Assembly: GCF_049306965.1 (NCBI RefSeq) | Contig: NC_133176.1 | Coordinates: 43,104,001 to 43,168,000, forward strand | Direction of reading: 5' to 3' | Length of the DNA stretch: 64,000 nt | DNA from: Danio rerio | Taxonomy: Eukaryota > Chordata > Actinopteri > Cypriniformes > Danionidae | In this document: positions 20,358-51,250 of the stretch, in pieces | Position numbering within the stretch: the stretch's first letter is position 1 | Layout: the number at the start of each line of letters is the position of its first letter | Notes under the pieces: generated by a model | Database searches by the model: none | What the model saw: only the letters and a program-made list of their open reading frames with translations | Told to the model about the DNA's origin: nothing | Position numbers and translations under genes: made by a program

Positions 20358-23300
20358 ATGGATCTAACTAACAGCAAATTATCCTCCATTCGAAAGTGTC
20401 TTCTGCTAACTTTACTGTTCGTTGGTTCATTTCAGCTGTGCCGAGCAAAGCGAGTATTCAAATGTCCTTCAGGGTGCACTTGTACGACAGATTCAATCAT
20501 TTGCATCGGTTCTTCTCTCCTCCCGCGGACTATACCGAGTGACATTAACTCTCTGTAAGTCTATAATTATCTTCGCCTCATAATTTTTGAGCAAAATTGC
20601 TTATAATTGCACGATATTAAACATGAAATATTGTGATTAACGTTTAAGCCTATAAACGATTTGTTTTCGACGCTGAAACTGTACATTAGCGTAACGTTTA
20701 GTATAATTTAATAAATGAAGGAAGTGTTGTTTCTAAAAATTGATTGTTTTTATTTTAGGAGTATTGTTAATTGCAGTTTCCCAGAAATCAATGAGGCAAT
20801 GTTCTCGCTCATGCCCTCACTGCAGTTGCTGTAAGTGACTGCTGCATCAATTCTATTCAATTTCCTGTTTATCTGCTTTAGAAGACACTAACACTTATGT
20901 ATATGAGCTACAAGGCGTTCATTGTTGTGTTGGCATGCTTGTGTTACTTCAGTGTGGGTGTTAAGATCATGTTCGTGGCGTTTTCTCTTTCTTAGCCTTC
21001 TTAGTTCTAATTCATTTTCTGAAATAAAGGAGGATGCATTCTCAGGGCTTCCTCATCTGGAGTATTTGTAAGTATATGGGCAGCTTTACTCAACTCATGA
21101 GCAGAAATATCACCTCTTTATGGTGTTTTTTTTCTGGTTAACATTCTGGCATCCATATTTATCAATATCCCTGCAGACAGACTGGCTGAAATTCTTTGTT
21201 GACTTACATTTTTTTTTCTGACCAGATTTATTGAAGGTAACAAGATTGAAGAAATAAATAAGTATGCCTTTAGAGGACTTCGGGATGTTACACATTTGTG
21301 AGTATATCATTAAGGGAACTGAATGCACATTTATGTCATTTGTTTGTACGACTATACATTTATAAGACTAGTATGAAATATATTATATATATAGTATGAT
21401 ATATATTAATATAATGTTATTATGATTTTTGTAAAATTGTCACTACATAATATGACATATTGCTGTTGTGTTAAGTATTATTATGTGCATTGTGCTTAAA
21501 AATCTTTGAACTTTTCTCTCTGTTCTCACAGATCATTAGCAAACAACAATTTAAAATCATTGCCCAGAGCTCTTTTTTCTGAGCTGCGCTCTTTGATTGA
21601 ACTGTGAGTTTTTCTGCTGTTTTTTTGTTAACTATTTAAAAATGTGCAAACTTACCAGCCACATTAATACCTTCATCTTATTATTAACATCATCACAACC
21701 CCCACTTTAGCTTCACCTTCCTCTTTATTAGCTTAAATTTAGCAAGCTAGCCTACTGGAAATATTCCCCAGATATTTTGGTCCAAATTGATGTTATAGAT
21801 TTATGCAGTTGCTGCAGTTTTGTCTGTTGCACATCCAGGATCAGAATCTCCCGTTAATCATTTCAAAAGTACTTTATTAGATTGAGAGATCTGTAGGCTG
21901 TGGAGGCCGTAAGAGCATAGCAAACTCACTGTCATCTTAAGAAACTTTAAGATGGTTTGAGATTTGCAACCTGGCCATGATGGAGATACTCAAATATAAA
22001 GACCTGCTTTGCACAGTAATCTACCGCTAAATACGATGTTCTGCTTGTTTAAGCTATCTAAGACACTGAGAAATGTGTGGAAGTTGCTAAATGACTTAGT
22101 AAGCAGACAAAAAGGTATACAATATATGACAAACTGACTTCAAAATGCTAAATTCTGCTTGATGTGGTATGAGTTTAATCGGTCTTCAGTGCTCGAAAAG
22201 TTTTTTTCTGGTCCAATCGATTAGTACAGATGAAAACATTGACCATATCATTGTCAGCAGCTGTAATCAGTAAAATACGCAAGATTTGTTAGGTTCACTG
22301 CTCTACATCTTGGATGACTGATGATGCATCATGAAAACACACAAAACTGAAGTGATCTGTGGTTTCCATATGCTCAGTTGGTACTAAGTAGGTAAAGGGT
22401 CCCAAAGTGTCCCAAGTAAACGTCACATTATTATAACACCACCATCTTGAACTGTTGACACAATGCAGCATGTTGTTTATTTGCCAAATGTTGACCCTAA
22501 TATCTGAATAAAACATCAGAAATAGCCCAGACAAACCTTTTTCAACATATATCAGGCTGCGTATTTGCTGTTCTCAGCTGACAGCAGTGTCACGGGTGTG
22601 TCTTCTGCTGCTGTAGCTCTTCTGCTTCAAGTTTTTTTTCATGTTTTGTGTGTTCAGAGTTGCTCTTATGCAGATCTTGATTGTAATGAGTGGTTATTTG
22701 AGTTACTGTTTGCTTACAGTCAACTCAAATGTTTCTCTGACATTATCAAGACATTTCTGAGGCATTTTATACAACAGGGTGAAATATGATTGGCTGATCA
22801 GAATTTTTCATTAACGAGCAGTCAAAGAGGTGTAACAAATAAATGGCTGGTGAGTGTATATACCATGCTGAGCCATATGGGAAAAACACAATGAAATAAA
22901 AGGAATAGTTCACTTTAAAAATGAAATGACCCCATAAATCCATCTGCCACCAAGGGGTTAGCACATCTTATGAAGAAGACTGATGTGTATATGTAGCTTT
23001 TTTTTTTTTTTTTTTTTGCATTTTTAAATTATAAACTTAAATCATTGACTTTTGGCAGCTGTCAATAATGTTCTTGATAATGTCTTTGCTGACCTCTGAC
23101 TTGATTTATGAGGTAAGATACATTCCTATCAGAATCTTCAGTCAGAGAAGACAAACAAGTATAAATATAAAAGCCAGTAACTAACTGAATGTGGACAATT
23201 TCATGTTTCTGATGTCGAATCAGAGGTCAGCCAAGAAGTTGTTGAGAATGTTTGTAATTGATTTGAGTTTCTAATTTAAATTTGAAAAAAAAAAAAAAAT

Positions 23301-25536
23301 ACATTAATCTAAAACACAAATTAACCTCATGGGAACTACTTTGAAAGCTTCAAAATATTGCCACTAGCCAACACAACTATACAAGAGGCCGGATACAATG
23401 TAAAACTAGACTGTGTTCATCTGAAAGAAGAAAGTCAACGATGGCTTTGGAAAAGATAAGTACATTTTAGGGCAATTTTCATTCTGAGTGAACTATTCTT
23501 TTAAATAATGTAGATATGGTCACAGTGCTCAACATAAATAAGTACACCTCTCACAGATCTCTCTTTTGAACTATTATTTTCCATATAGGCTGCTTTACAA
23601 TATTATATTTGTGCATATACTTCAGATTAATCAATACTAGCTTATCTAACAAAGTAACTCTGAATAAGGGTACAAAAATTAGTACATGCAAATTAATGTT
23701 TAGTACTTGCAAATTATTAAATTAAATTAATATATTCATGCACATTAATATGTTATAATTTTAAAAATATGGAAAAATACACAGTTTTGGTGTAAATTTT
23801 GTAGTTTGTCGTTTTTCTGCAATATTTTGTCTAAAATTAAATGTTTAATTTCTATTCTTAACAAAGCTCTTATTTTATTGAATTAAAACTGTTTTATTAA
23901 AATGCACCAAAAATATGATCTATTGACCATTTCAATGTGGTCATGGCCCATGAACATTTCCTGCTTGCTATCAAACTCTTTCTTAACTATAAAAAGAAGC
24001 AAATCAGCTACCATAACATTATTTATCAATATGTGGCTCTTTTTGGATTCTCGGAAGCTATAGAAATTAAAAATGTAAAACAGGAAATATGCTGGGACCA
24101 TTGTTTTTGTTTACATCTCTCAAAATGGTCTTATGCTATGCCTTGTATGTTGTTCTAATGAATTCTTGCCCAATAAACAGAGACCTGCGAGGAAACATGT
24201 TTCACTGTGACTGTGAGTCCATGTGGCTGATGCTGTGGTTGAAGCGATCCAATGCCACAATCTCAGATGTTTACTGTGCCAGCCCATCGGCCATGAAGGG
24301 TGTCCTATTAAAGGATGTCCCAGAAAAACACAGCAAGTGTGTCTCCACAGGTAACTATTTCTGTTCCTCCGATATCTCTGATTAGTTTTAGTTGAATCTT
24401 GCCCACAAATATCTTGATATGTTGAAAAGAACTGAACTGTTCAGTGAAAAAATGTCTGAATCTTTTCCCTTCAGATTTTGTTCAGCATCAGATATTGAAT
24501 ACTCAGTCAATGTCTGCTGACATCTTTACTCATAAAGATGATATATATGTGGCTATGGCGGTTCCAAATTCAGACAGCTGCATCATCATGGAATGGGATC
24601 ACATTGAGACAAAATTCAGGCCTTTTGATGACATCACAGGTTTGACTCCATAATCATTTGTCTAAATGATGAACAGGTATAGAAGTTTGTTTCATTCTCT
24701 TAATATATTATGTTTCAGGTCGGTCTGCTGTAGGGTGCCGATCTGTTTTAATCAACGAGCAGGCGTTTGTCATTGTCCTCCAGCTCTTCGATGGCTCCCT
24801 TGTCTACAAATACGACCAAGCACAGAATAAATTCACCAAGTTTCAGGCAGTTGAAATGCTAAATGTGTCCAAGCCAAATGACATTGAGGTCTTCCAGATT
24901 GGAGACGACTGGTTCTTCCTTATAGTGGACAGTTCCAAAGCTGGAATGACCACTCTGTTTAAATGGAACGAAACCGGCTTCTACCCATACCAGTTCCTTC
25001 ACGAGTGGTTTCGAGACACTGATGCAGAGTTCCTTGATTTAGATGGCAAATCAGTTCTCATACTGGTGAGTCGCTCACAGGTTCCTGTTATTTACCAGTG
25101 GAACAAGAGCAGCCAGAAGTTCGTTCTCCTCGATGAGATAGCAAATATGGAGGACATTGTCAGCGTGAAGTCCTTTAGGATTAATGGTGTTCTCCACCTT
25201 GCCCTCGCCTGCTACATCGGTGACTCAAAAGTCATGAAGTGGACCGGGAAACACTTTGAAGAAGTGCAGGGCTTCCCTTCACGCGGCGCCACAGTATTAC
25301 AGCCAGTCAAGTTCAAAGAGCAGCACTATTTGATCCTGAGCAGTGATTATTCTTTCTCCCAGATCTTCAGGTGGGATGAGGAGAACCAGAGTTTCATCAA
25401 GTTCAGGGATGTGTATGTTCAGTGGCCACGCTCATTCACAGCTCTGTCCACAGACCAGCGTGATTTTGTGCTAGCCACTAGCTTCAAAGGCAAAACCAAG
25501 GTTTTTGAACATATTTTAGTGGATTATAGCAAATAA
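20358..25536 (+). CDS. lgi2: lgi2, leucine-rich glioma-inactivated protein 2 (complete, 8 exons)
   Basis: LGI proteins are secreted neuronal ligands of ADAM22-family receptors. Exons: 20358-20554, 20759-20830, 20996-21067, 21226-21297, 21532-21603, 24181-24350, 24475-24639 and 24719-25536, together 545 aa, matching the length of human LGI2. The ATG at 20358 has a strong Kozak context (GCCATGG) and opens a signal peptide (KCLLLTLLFVGSF). Then come a cysteine-rich LRR cap (CPSGCTCTTDSIIC), four 72-nt exons each coding one 24-residue LRR, the LRR-CT (FHCDCESMWL) and the EPTP beta-propeller, ending FKGKTKVFEHILVDYSK. LGI2 is favoured over LGI1/3/4 by IICIGSS, HEWFRDTDAEFLDLDGKS and SRSQVPVIYQWNKSS. 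The a or b paralogue of zebrafish cannot be told from the window. The ccdc149 neighbour supports the identification. Confidence 0.95.
21604..24180 (+). other. lgi2: lgi2 intron 5 (largest intron)
   Basis: 2.6 kb between the fourth LRR exon and the LRR-CT exon. AT-rich, with a poly(T) run near 22998-23017. No repeat family or exon was recognised. Confidence 0.6.
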
Positions 25537-26560
25537 GGCATATGCTGTTACTTGCTCTATCTGGTCAAATGCTAAACAAAGAACACTGTAAAACCCTGCA
25601 GTCCACTTTACCAAATGAAATGTGTGTTGTTTACTCAAAATTGACTGAAAGTTAATTCTACTCTTTTGAAAAGAGTTTTGAACTCAGTGTTGATGAAGGT
25701 ATTGAGTTAATTAAATACTTCATTACTTTAACTTAAATTGAGTAAGTTCACAGTACTCATATAGATTCTTTTTTTTAAACTCAAATGGTTTGTAGCAATC
25801 GGTTTGAGTTGCCTTAACTTATTGGGTTTTACAGTACCCAGTTGGTTTGAGTTCTCTTCATTGATTGAGTTTTACAGTGCTCTAATTGCTTCATTTACTC
25901 AAATGGATTAAGTTCACAGTACTCATTAGGATTAGTTTTTGAACTTAAATGGTTTGATGCAATTGGTTTCCTCAAATAGTTTGGGTTACCTTAACTGTTT
26001 GGGTTTTACAGTGATTCTATCCTTTAATATAACAATACATGTAACCTTTATATCTATGAATGTAATGTTTTGTCAACAAAAAGGCCGAAACCTTGTGCAC
26101 AGCACTATCTTCTATCTGTCTTGCAAAAGCTATTTATGCAACTTTTTCTATTAAAGTATAAAAACTAATGCATTGCAGCTTAATTTATTCAGATGTCAAC
26201 AATACAGGACTGTTTTATTATATCAGGGCCCTTTAAATAGTTCCTTTGTGATATATCAGGTTGACCAAAGGTAGGGACTCAGGCTTTAATCTAAGAAGCT
26301 GTGGACTTAAGCTTGTCAGCTTCAAGCTAATTTATCCTAATGAGCTGGTTTGACTTTATGCAAGCATGCCACTGGTGCTGACTAGTGCTATTATTCAGTA
26401 GAGACCCTCAGTGTTATTGCCTTTGTCAAATGAAAGCCTTAGAAATGTTTTATTTTAGTATGATTATTTTTTACAGATGATGATTCTTTTGTCAGTTTAA
26501 TGGCTGAGCAATATACTGAATGTACAATTGAAATTATATTAATGACAATAAATAAAATAT
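25537..26560 (+). other. lgi2: lgi2 3' UTR
   Basis: Non-coding sequence follows the TAA. It contains a TIR element at 25583-26012 and overlapping AATAAA hexamers at 26547-26556, the likely distal poly(A) signal. A weaker ATTAAA lies near 26152. Confidence 0.5.
25583..26012. mobile_element. MITE with CACTGTAAAACCC termini in the lgi2 3' UTR
   Basis: The ends are inverted (CACTGTAAAACCC at the left, GGGTTTTACAGTG at the right). The interior is a degenerate array of words such as TTTGAGTT, CTTAACT and GTTCACAGTACTCAT repeated several times. The family is one of the common short fish MITEs; I cannot name it. Confidence 0.6.
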
Positions 26561-26992
26561 CTTATATTGATCTGCTCATTTATTCTTGTGTTGTCATATG
26601 CATTTTCAGTCTGTTTAATGGACAATTGCATGTCCTAATGAAAATTAACCATGTTTTACTACATAAAAAGGTTATTCTATACATAAAAAGCAACTGATTA
26701 TGCAAATCAATTTCCAAAAAATACAAATAATAAACTATTATTGTGCTCTTAATATTTACACAGATTTAATTTAAAAATAATCACATGACAATTGATATTC
26801 CAGATGACACTTCATTCCTGATGGTGAGAAACTGCTTATGTTCACAAGGATCGCTTTACCAGCCAGTCAGCAGCATCATTCTTAGTGACAGGGCACTTGC
26901 GTTTGATAAATAAAGCAGACCAGAGCAAGTTTACTGAATCAGCAGAAAATGCAAGATGCAAGCATACACACTAAATATCTTTGATGTAAGTA

Positions 26993-27117
<125 letters not shown>

Positions 27118-27912
27118 TGTGGCAGATTTATTAGGCTATAGTAAATTTGTAATAACCATTTTTTATCAGCTGTATTAAGGTTTGTATAACCACAATTTTT
27201 CTTGAAATATTTTGGTTAAGCTTAGGTTAGTGTAGCAAAACTTATGAGAATTTGTGTTGTGGTTTAGGTACAGCAACAATATGTTTTAGTTTTACTGTAA
27301 TAAAACAATGCTAATGTTTTAAATATTTAGTATCATATATAAAAATGTTATCTGAATGATATATACAAATGGTTGTGGTTTTATTTTCATTATACATGCT
27401 GCTATTAGGTTCAGTCATGATAAATCATAATGTCTCCATATGCTGATGATGTTCAAATGTATCTCCCGGTTGCTTCAGACTCTTCAGGTACACAATCTCT
27501 ACACAGAGTGTATTGTGTTTGGCAATTCAAACCTTAATGAGCAAATCATCTTACCTTTTCGTCATATTTTAGCCATGTTAAACAATTGGGAGTGAATTTG
27601 GACAGCAATTTAAAGTTTGATAAACAGAATAATTCAGTGATCAAGTGGCAGGCTTTTGTGTGTGTGATAAAGCCATGTTTAATGTTTGTACAAGATTTGT
27701 CAGATCAAGTTTACAGGGTGTTAACGAATACATTACAGCTAAATGAATTTATAGCAAATTGATATATATATTTTTGACACATAATGTAAAAAGCTACATT
27801 ACAACTGAATCTCTTATACTTTTATGCATACGGTGCTTTATAAAGTTGACTGATTGTGGAACATGTCTTACATAACTATATAATTATAATAATAATATAA
27901 TAATAACAATAC

Positions 27913-27917
<5 letters not shown>

Positions 27918-27997
<80 letters not shown>
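27918..27997. repeat. (AT)n microsatellite
   Basis: About 40 AT units, abutting the repeat that begins at about 28003. Confidence 0.95.
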
Positions 27998-28001
<4 letters not shown>

Positions 28002-28002
28002 A

Positions 28003-28233
28003 CTTTATGCCAATGGAAAAATCTGCGCGTTTAAGGTCTGTTTTCTTTAAAAATCAGTGATCTCCACTGGCTGAGTGATATCCGATATAAAGTGGGCCAC
28101 AGATCGTACAAGAAGGACAGCATTAAATGACATGTTTCCTGTCGGTGCAATAGCCTAGTGGTTAGCGCGCCGACACATGGTGCAATAGCGCGTCGTGAGT
28201 TCGAATCCCGGCTTGAGGACATTTCCCTACCCC

Positions 28234-28266
<33 letters not shown>

Positions 28267-28680
28267 ACCCCCTCCCTCCCTCTCTCTACCACTTGTCTTC
28301 CTGTCTCAACACTGTCCTATCTAATAAAGGCAAAAAGGCCAAAAAGAAATCTTAAAAAGACATGTTTCCCTGCCATGTCTTTATAATATGAGCATTTATT
28401 TTACCCCAGTATATTCAATGGAGCTTCTGCGCTAGCCTGCTGATTCTGACGGGCGAGTGCGAGTGCGAGTAAAAAGCCTTTTGTCTCGTTTTACACTTGA
28501 ATAACTAAATGAATGCCAAAGCTTATTTAACTGAATGTATTTTAATTACATTACAACATCGATGCTGTAAAAGGAACCGTATAAAATGAAAAAAAAAAAA
28601 TCACAATAACAGGTCACCGGAAGTTTGTAAGTATGGGAACAACACTAGCTCGGCATATACCCAATTATATTCATCTGTCT
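28003..28680 (+). repeat. Dispersed repeat, copy A (interrupted by a SINE)
   Basis: It matches 47510-47930 in reverse complement over nearly its whole length, for example GGTCTGTTTTCTTTAAAAA, TTCAATGGAGCTTCTGCGC, TAACTGAATG and ATGCTGTAAAAGGAACCGTA. The family is unknown to me. It is likely a mobile element, but no protein is readable. Confidence 0.65.
28140..28358 (+). mobile_element. tRNA-derived SINE with poly(C) tract
   Basis: A box TAGCCTAGTGGTTAGCGCG and B box GAGTTCGAATCCCGGCT, then a body with a poly(C) run (about 28236-28266) and a 3' end CTAATAAAGGCAAAAAGGCC. Exact 11-bp target duplication GACATGTTTCC at 28129-28139 and 28359-28369. Confidence 0.9.
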
Positions 28681-28739
28681 CCATATTCTACTGCATCCTA
28701 GAATATTACACAGCACCAAAAATGTAAAAATATATATTT

Positions 28740-29830
28740 AATATATTTAATATGTTTTTTGTCCACAGCAGACTGCAACTCGCCGTGACGCAGATTCCCG
28801 AGTCTGTGACTGCTCCAATGAGGTGAGTCCTCTTCAGCGCTCACCATGACAACGAGACTCACAGCAGTGACGTGTCTTGTAAAAATTTGCATCTGCATTC
28901 CTATAAAGCTCGTCGGCTCTCAGTGTTGTCAGTTCGTTCGGTGTTGCTGTTTGTACTTGACAAAGGTGAGTTCAATACAGACGGTACGAGTGGAGCCACG
29001 CCAATCTCACGAAGTCCGCTTCGTGAAGCTTCACTCGGGCCCGTCTGTGCTATAGTTGCTTGCGGTTTGCGTACATAAACGCAATATCGCGAAAAACATT
29101 ACGTGTTTGTTGCTCGAAATGTGCTGCCGAGCAACATCCAGTGAACACTGGTACGGCCTGGCGCCCGGTTTACTCGTGCACTCCCTGGGGCGAGGCGCTT
29201 TTGAGCCCTAGGGAGGGAACAAACAAGCTCAGGGAAACACGGGAGGCCGGTAGTGGGACCTCGCTGTGAGGGTTATGGTGGGTGGGAGCAGCGAGGCCCA
29301 CTCATCGTCTATTTTAAACGATAGTTTCAAACTTTAGTTTACTATAGTTTGAAATAGAAACCATGGTAACTGTTATGATATAACTTTATGCAAAGAGCTT
29401 AGAATGAATAAGAGGTGACACTCAATAGAACGTTCTTGTTTTTAATTAATTTATTCAACAAGCGCGTTAAAACTGAGAGACGAAAAAACAACACTTACTA
29501 TCAAAAGTGTTGATATGAAATGATGGCCGCGCTATCTAGTGTCTGTTTCCCAAATTGCACTAGAGTGTCGCCTCTTGGTGATTCAATGCTCTTTGCTCTA
29601 TGTCTGACTGTTGTAATGTTTTGCTTTGTTTTTCAGCTGAGTTGTTGAGCAAAGAAGGACAACCATTGAAGATAACAGTTGAAGACAACCGCTGGTTATA
29701 TTCACGAGCGCGCACATTATAATGTTTTGGGCTGTTTTCTGAAAGTTTATCTTGTTTAGATAAGTTTGCAGGTCAAACAAAATAAACTATACTCTTTCCA
29801 AACACCTGTCTCATGTTTTATTTGTCCTCT
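28740..29830 (+). other. CpG-rich block with TATA box, splice sites and poly(A) signal; unclassified
   Basis: The GC content rises sharply. CTATAAAG (28909-28916) is followed about 30 bp on by CTCAGTGTTG and then a strong donor ACAAAG|GTGAGT (near 28967). A good acceptor (TTTGTTTTTCAG, ending at about 29636) and AATAAA (29781-29786) follow, with a MITE between. It could be a small non-coding transcript, or the promoter end of a retroelement of a family I cannot name. The open frames inside show no family I know. Confidence 0.35.
29391..29595. mobile_element. TIR MITE, CAAAGAGCTTAGAAT family, copy 2
   Basis: CAAAGAGCTTAGAAT at the left, ATTCAATGCTCTTTG at the right, with direct repeats CTTTATG / CTCTATG (6 of 7). 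Body words AACACTTACT and CGCCTCTTGGTGATTC are shared with the 213-586 copy. Confidence 0.75.
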
Positions 29831-30371
29831 ACAGCAATACACTGTCATATAAATCTGTTGAATGCATTTGTATGCAACATGGTTTGACAATACAGTAGTT
29901 TAACAAATAAATAGTTGTTATAATGTACCATCATTAGTTAACATTTGGTGTAGGTAATGAAAAGTTAATCAGATGTGTCCTAAGATATAACGGTAATGTT
30001 ATAGCTACATAACTGTATTTATTATTATTCTGTATGTTTAAAACCAGCAGATTTACTATATATTTACCATGTCAAGAACTTACTGTTATTCAAAAATTTG
30101 TTTAATAAAATGTCCTATGACAAGATATGGGTGTTGTTTTGCTTTTATGTCAACCTACTGTAGGTTTTAGATTGAATACAGCAGATATAGGCTACCTATA
30201 TCATAATATTGGTAGACGGAGTTTTGATGACCCAAATTAAGTAAAACGTCCCTTACTCAAGTACTTTTTAGCACGCAAAAGTCAAATTTGAGTATATGAA
30301 ATAGTTTCCAACATAATTTTGTCTTGTGAAAATGACCAGTGTGGTGATGAGAAAAAAAAATTAATGTCAAG

Positions 30372-30374
<3 letters not shown>

Positions 30375-30434
<60 letters not shown>
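30375..30434. repeat. (AT)n microsatellite
   Basis: About 30 AT units, 440 bp upstream of the ccdc149 ATG. Confidence 0.95.
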
Positions 30435-30436
<2 letters not shown>

Positions 30437-30689
30437 TACTTAATTTGAAGATAACCATGGTTTTCCTAAACTAAACGTGCAAGATTTTCCCTTGTCAGAC
30501 CCATCGAAGGTTTTCTACGTTGAAAACTGAACTGAACTATGTGTGTGCGTTTACGAAATTCGTCACATTAAGTTTACAGGCTGTTAACAAATATACTGCA
30601 GCGAAAATGCATTTACAGCAAGTTCTGGGACAATTACCGTAAAAATCTACATTACAACTGACACATTTGTTATATTTTATGCAGCACCG

Positions 30690-30870
30690 TCACTTCATCC
30701 CTGTTTAAAGCTGCTGGCGGATCATCATCCCAGCCGGAAGTGATGTAGCCTACGCAATGTTGATGAAATCCGAAACATGTAATCGTGACATCCTCGTCGC
30801 AACAGATGCTTACAACGTGACAATTCTTGCAACAGACAGATTTTTTTAGGAGATTATAACCTGTCCGAAA
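30690..30870 (+). promoter_or_regulatory. ccdc149: ccdc149 5' UTR / core promoter region
   Basis: A consensus ETS-factor site (CCGGAAGTGA near 30734) lies about 135 bp upstream of the ATG, together with several CpG and CGTCG words and no TATA box, as is usual for housekeeping promoters. The start site is inferred, not seen. Confidence 0.4.
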
Positions 30871-49039
<18,169 letters not shown>

Positions 49040-49700
49040 TGTTAAAAACTCGCAAGAGCATTCACGAAAGCACCTCCATTTATTTCTAGTCCACCACTTA
49101 AATTAAGTGTCTGATTCAGAATGAAAAAAGTTTGAATGTATAAATTAAATGTCTTCATCTTTCCAGTTAAGATGAAAGCAAGGTATAGGTTGACCTAAAT
49201 GCAAGATGGTAAAACCAGCAAGCTGATTAATCAAACCTGGAATATCTAATATAAGCATTTTCAATTATTTGAGATCATTCTGTGTTTGAATCCCACAATC
49301 ACGACACTACCAGCGAATTTGTTTTCTTTATTTTCCATAACATTATTGTGAAAGCATACGTAATCATTTCATCTTTATGTATTTTGATTATTTAAGCATC
49401 TTTGCCATTGCTTTTGATGGATTTTGAGGGTAAGATGTGACTTTTTTTCCTCTTAAACCACAACATTCATGTTCATATGCATAATGTATTTATTTACTCT
49501 TTCGTTTATTCAGCTACATATTTTTTTATTCATTATGGAGTTGAGTATTTTTATTTAATTTCATATATGTCTTATTTATTATTTGTGATCTTGATGATTG
49601 TAATAGTGCTTGATCTGTGATGGTGTAAAAATCATTGTCTGTAGATCACCTGATATTATTACACTGTAATGTGGTGTAAAATTAAAACAATCATCAGTTT
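49040..49700 (+). other. ccdc149: ccdc149 3' UTR
   Basis: AT-rich non-coding sequence follows the stop. A usable ATTAAA lies at 49681-49686. No repeat family was recognised in it. Confidence 0.45.
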
Positions 49701-50935
49701 GAATGCTTAAACTATACTCATTTATGCTAAAAAGCACTGCACTGCAATACCCCTATGTCATGTTCTGCTGCTATGTGTTGTGCCTAAAAGCGGCTATTGC
49801 ATTAGCTTCCTTGTTTTGTGTTTGCCTGACCTGTTGCTGCGTCAAGATTTTCGTACTGACGGTCACGGTTTATCTCAAGTCCATGTCCTTACGGCAGCGC
49901 TTTATTGAAATAAAGGTTAACGTTCGGGATAACAAACACCACTATTGTTGTGAGGGCACGTTACTTTTTGTTTACGTCCTGGTAACCAAACTCAAACAGC
50001 CGGGCCTATTTTGAAAATTGGCGGCATTTGACCTGGATAGTTTATCTCGCTTTGGAGTCATTTGGAAATGTTGGCCACCCTTTTATCTCATAAAGGTAAG
50101 TACATATGGAGAAATATATTGTAAAAGACATCTAAACAATGACCAAGTTTTACCGTTTACGCTCATAAGTGTGTAGTTATAGGCCTATCTTTATGCCCTT
50201 ATCTTATCAACTAAGAAATAACGTTAGTCCTAAATTCAAACCGCAGGCATCCTCAAAATAGATTGTAAAACACAGCATTACTGTTTCTATAAAGTAGTTA
50301 AGTCAACTATTGGAAGAAATCGCTTACCCAAAAGATTTATTAGGGCTAGACAAGGCAAGGTGAACCATTTTTGTCCAAATTGATCAGAATCCTTTTTCTG
50401 TAGACCTCTTCTTATAAGTATTGTCCCCCCCCCCCCTTTGCTTTCAATTTACAGTTTTACCAGTGGCTTGTTGCATCTCTCACAACACTATTTACATTTG
50501 CAAAACAGTTAATGCATTTCTCAAAACAATTAGTCATTTGTGCACCTCACAGTAGCAGTTTCTCATTCCTTCCAACAGATTGCGAATGCTTTTGGACATT
50601 CATCAATTGCTTTGATACAACTTTCTGCTGTTTTAAAACATTTACCATTTACTTGTCATGTCAGTCAAAATGAACTAAACTTGTAAATGCTGAATAGTCA
50701 TTAAATATAAAACTAATAGTCCTCATTTGAGTCATTAAATACAAAAATGTTGAACTCAAAATCTGTCAAGCAAATGTTATAACATTTTTTAAAAAGTATC
50801 TTTATTTTCTTGAAAATATCTTCTTAATTGAACAATTTGATGAATGATTTACAGACCTGTGTGTGTTGTAGGTTGAGACACAGACAGACCGACCGATAGA
50901 AAGAACGAAGGAGAAATAGAGATGGACAGACAGAC

Positions 50936-50995
<60 letters not shown>

Positions 50996-51250
50996 GGATG
51001 GATGGATGGATGGATGGATGGATGGATGGATGGATGGATAGATGTTTATGGTTTATTTTTGAGGACGTGTGAGGCTCATGTCTGATGATTTGGCGTCCTC
51101 TAGTGACTGTATTTCAAATCACTTTGTGGAGAAACAGATTCTGTCATACCTGTAATTCTCTACTCGGTGCTTTGAGCTTTCTAGACTAAATGAAAAGTTA
51201 AATAGACCGAATACAGTTTTTCACCTTTCTATATTTATTTTTGAATACAG
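49701..51250. other. Intergenic, ccdc149 to the SET-like gene
   Basis: Contains a possible first exon or promoter near 50020-50096 and GATA/GGAT microsatellites at 50936-51041. Otherwise AT-rich. Confidence 0.4.
50936..51041. repeat. (GATA)n(GATG)n microsatellite
   Basis: About 15 GATA units followed by about 11 GGAT/GATG units. Confidence 0.95.

Noticed and set aside
28155-28220. tRNA-like A and B boxes
   Set aside because: They belong to a SINE with an 11-bp target duplication. The 3' half does not fold as a tRNA.
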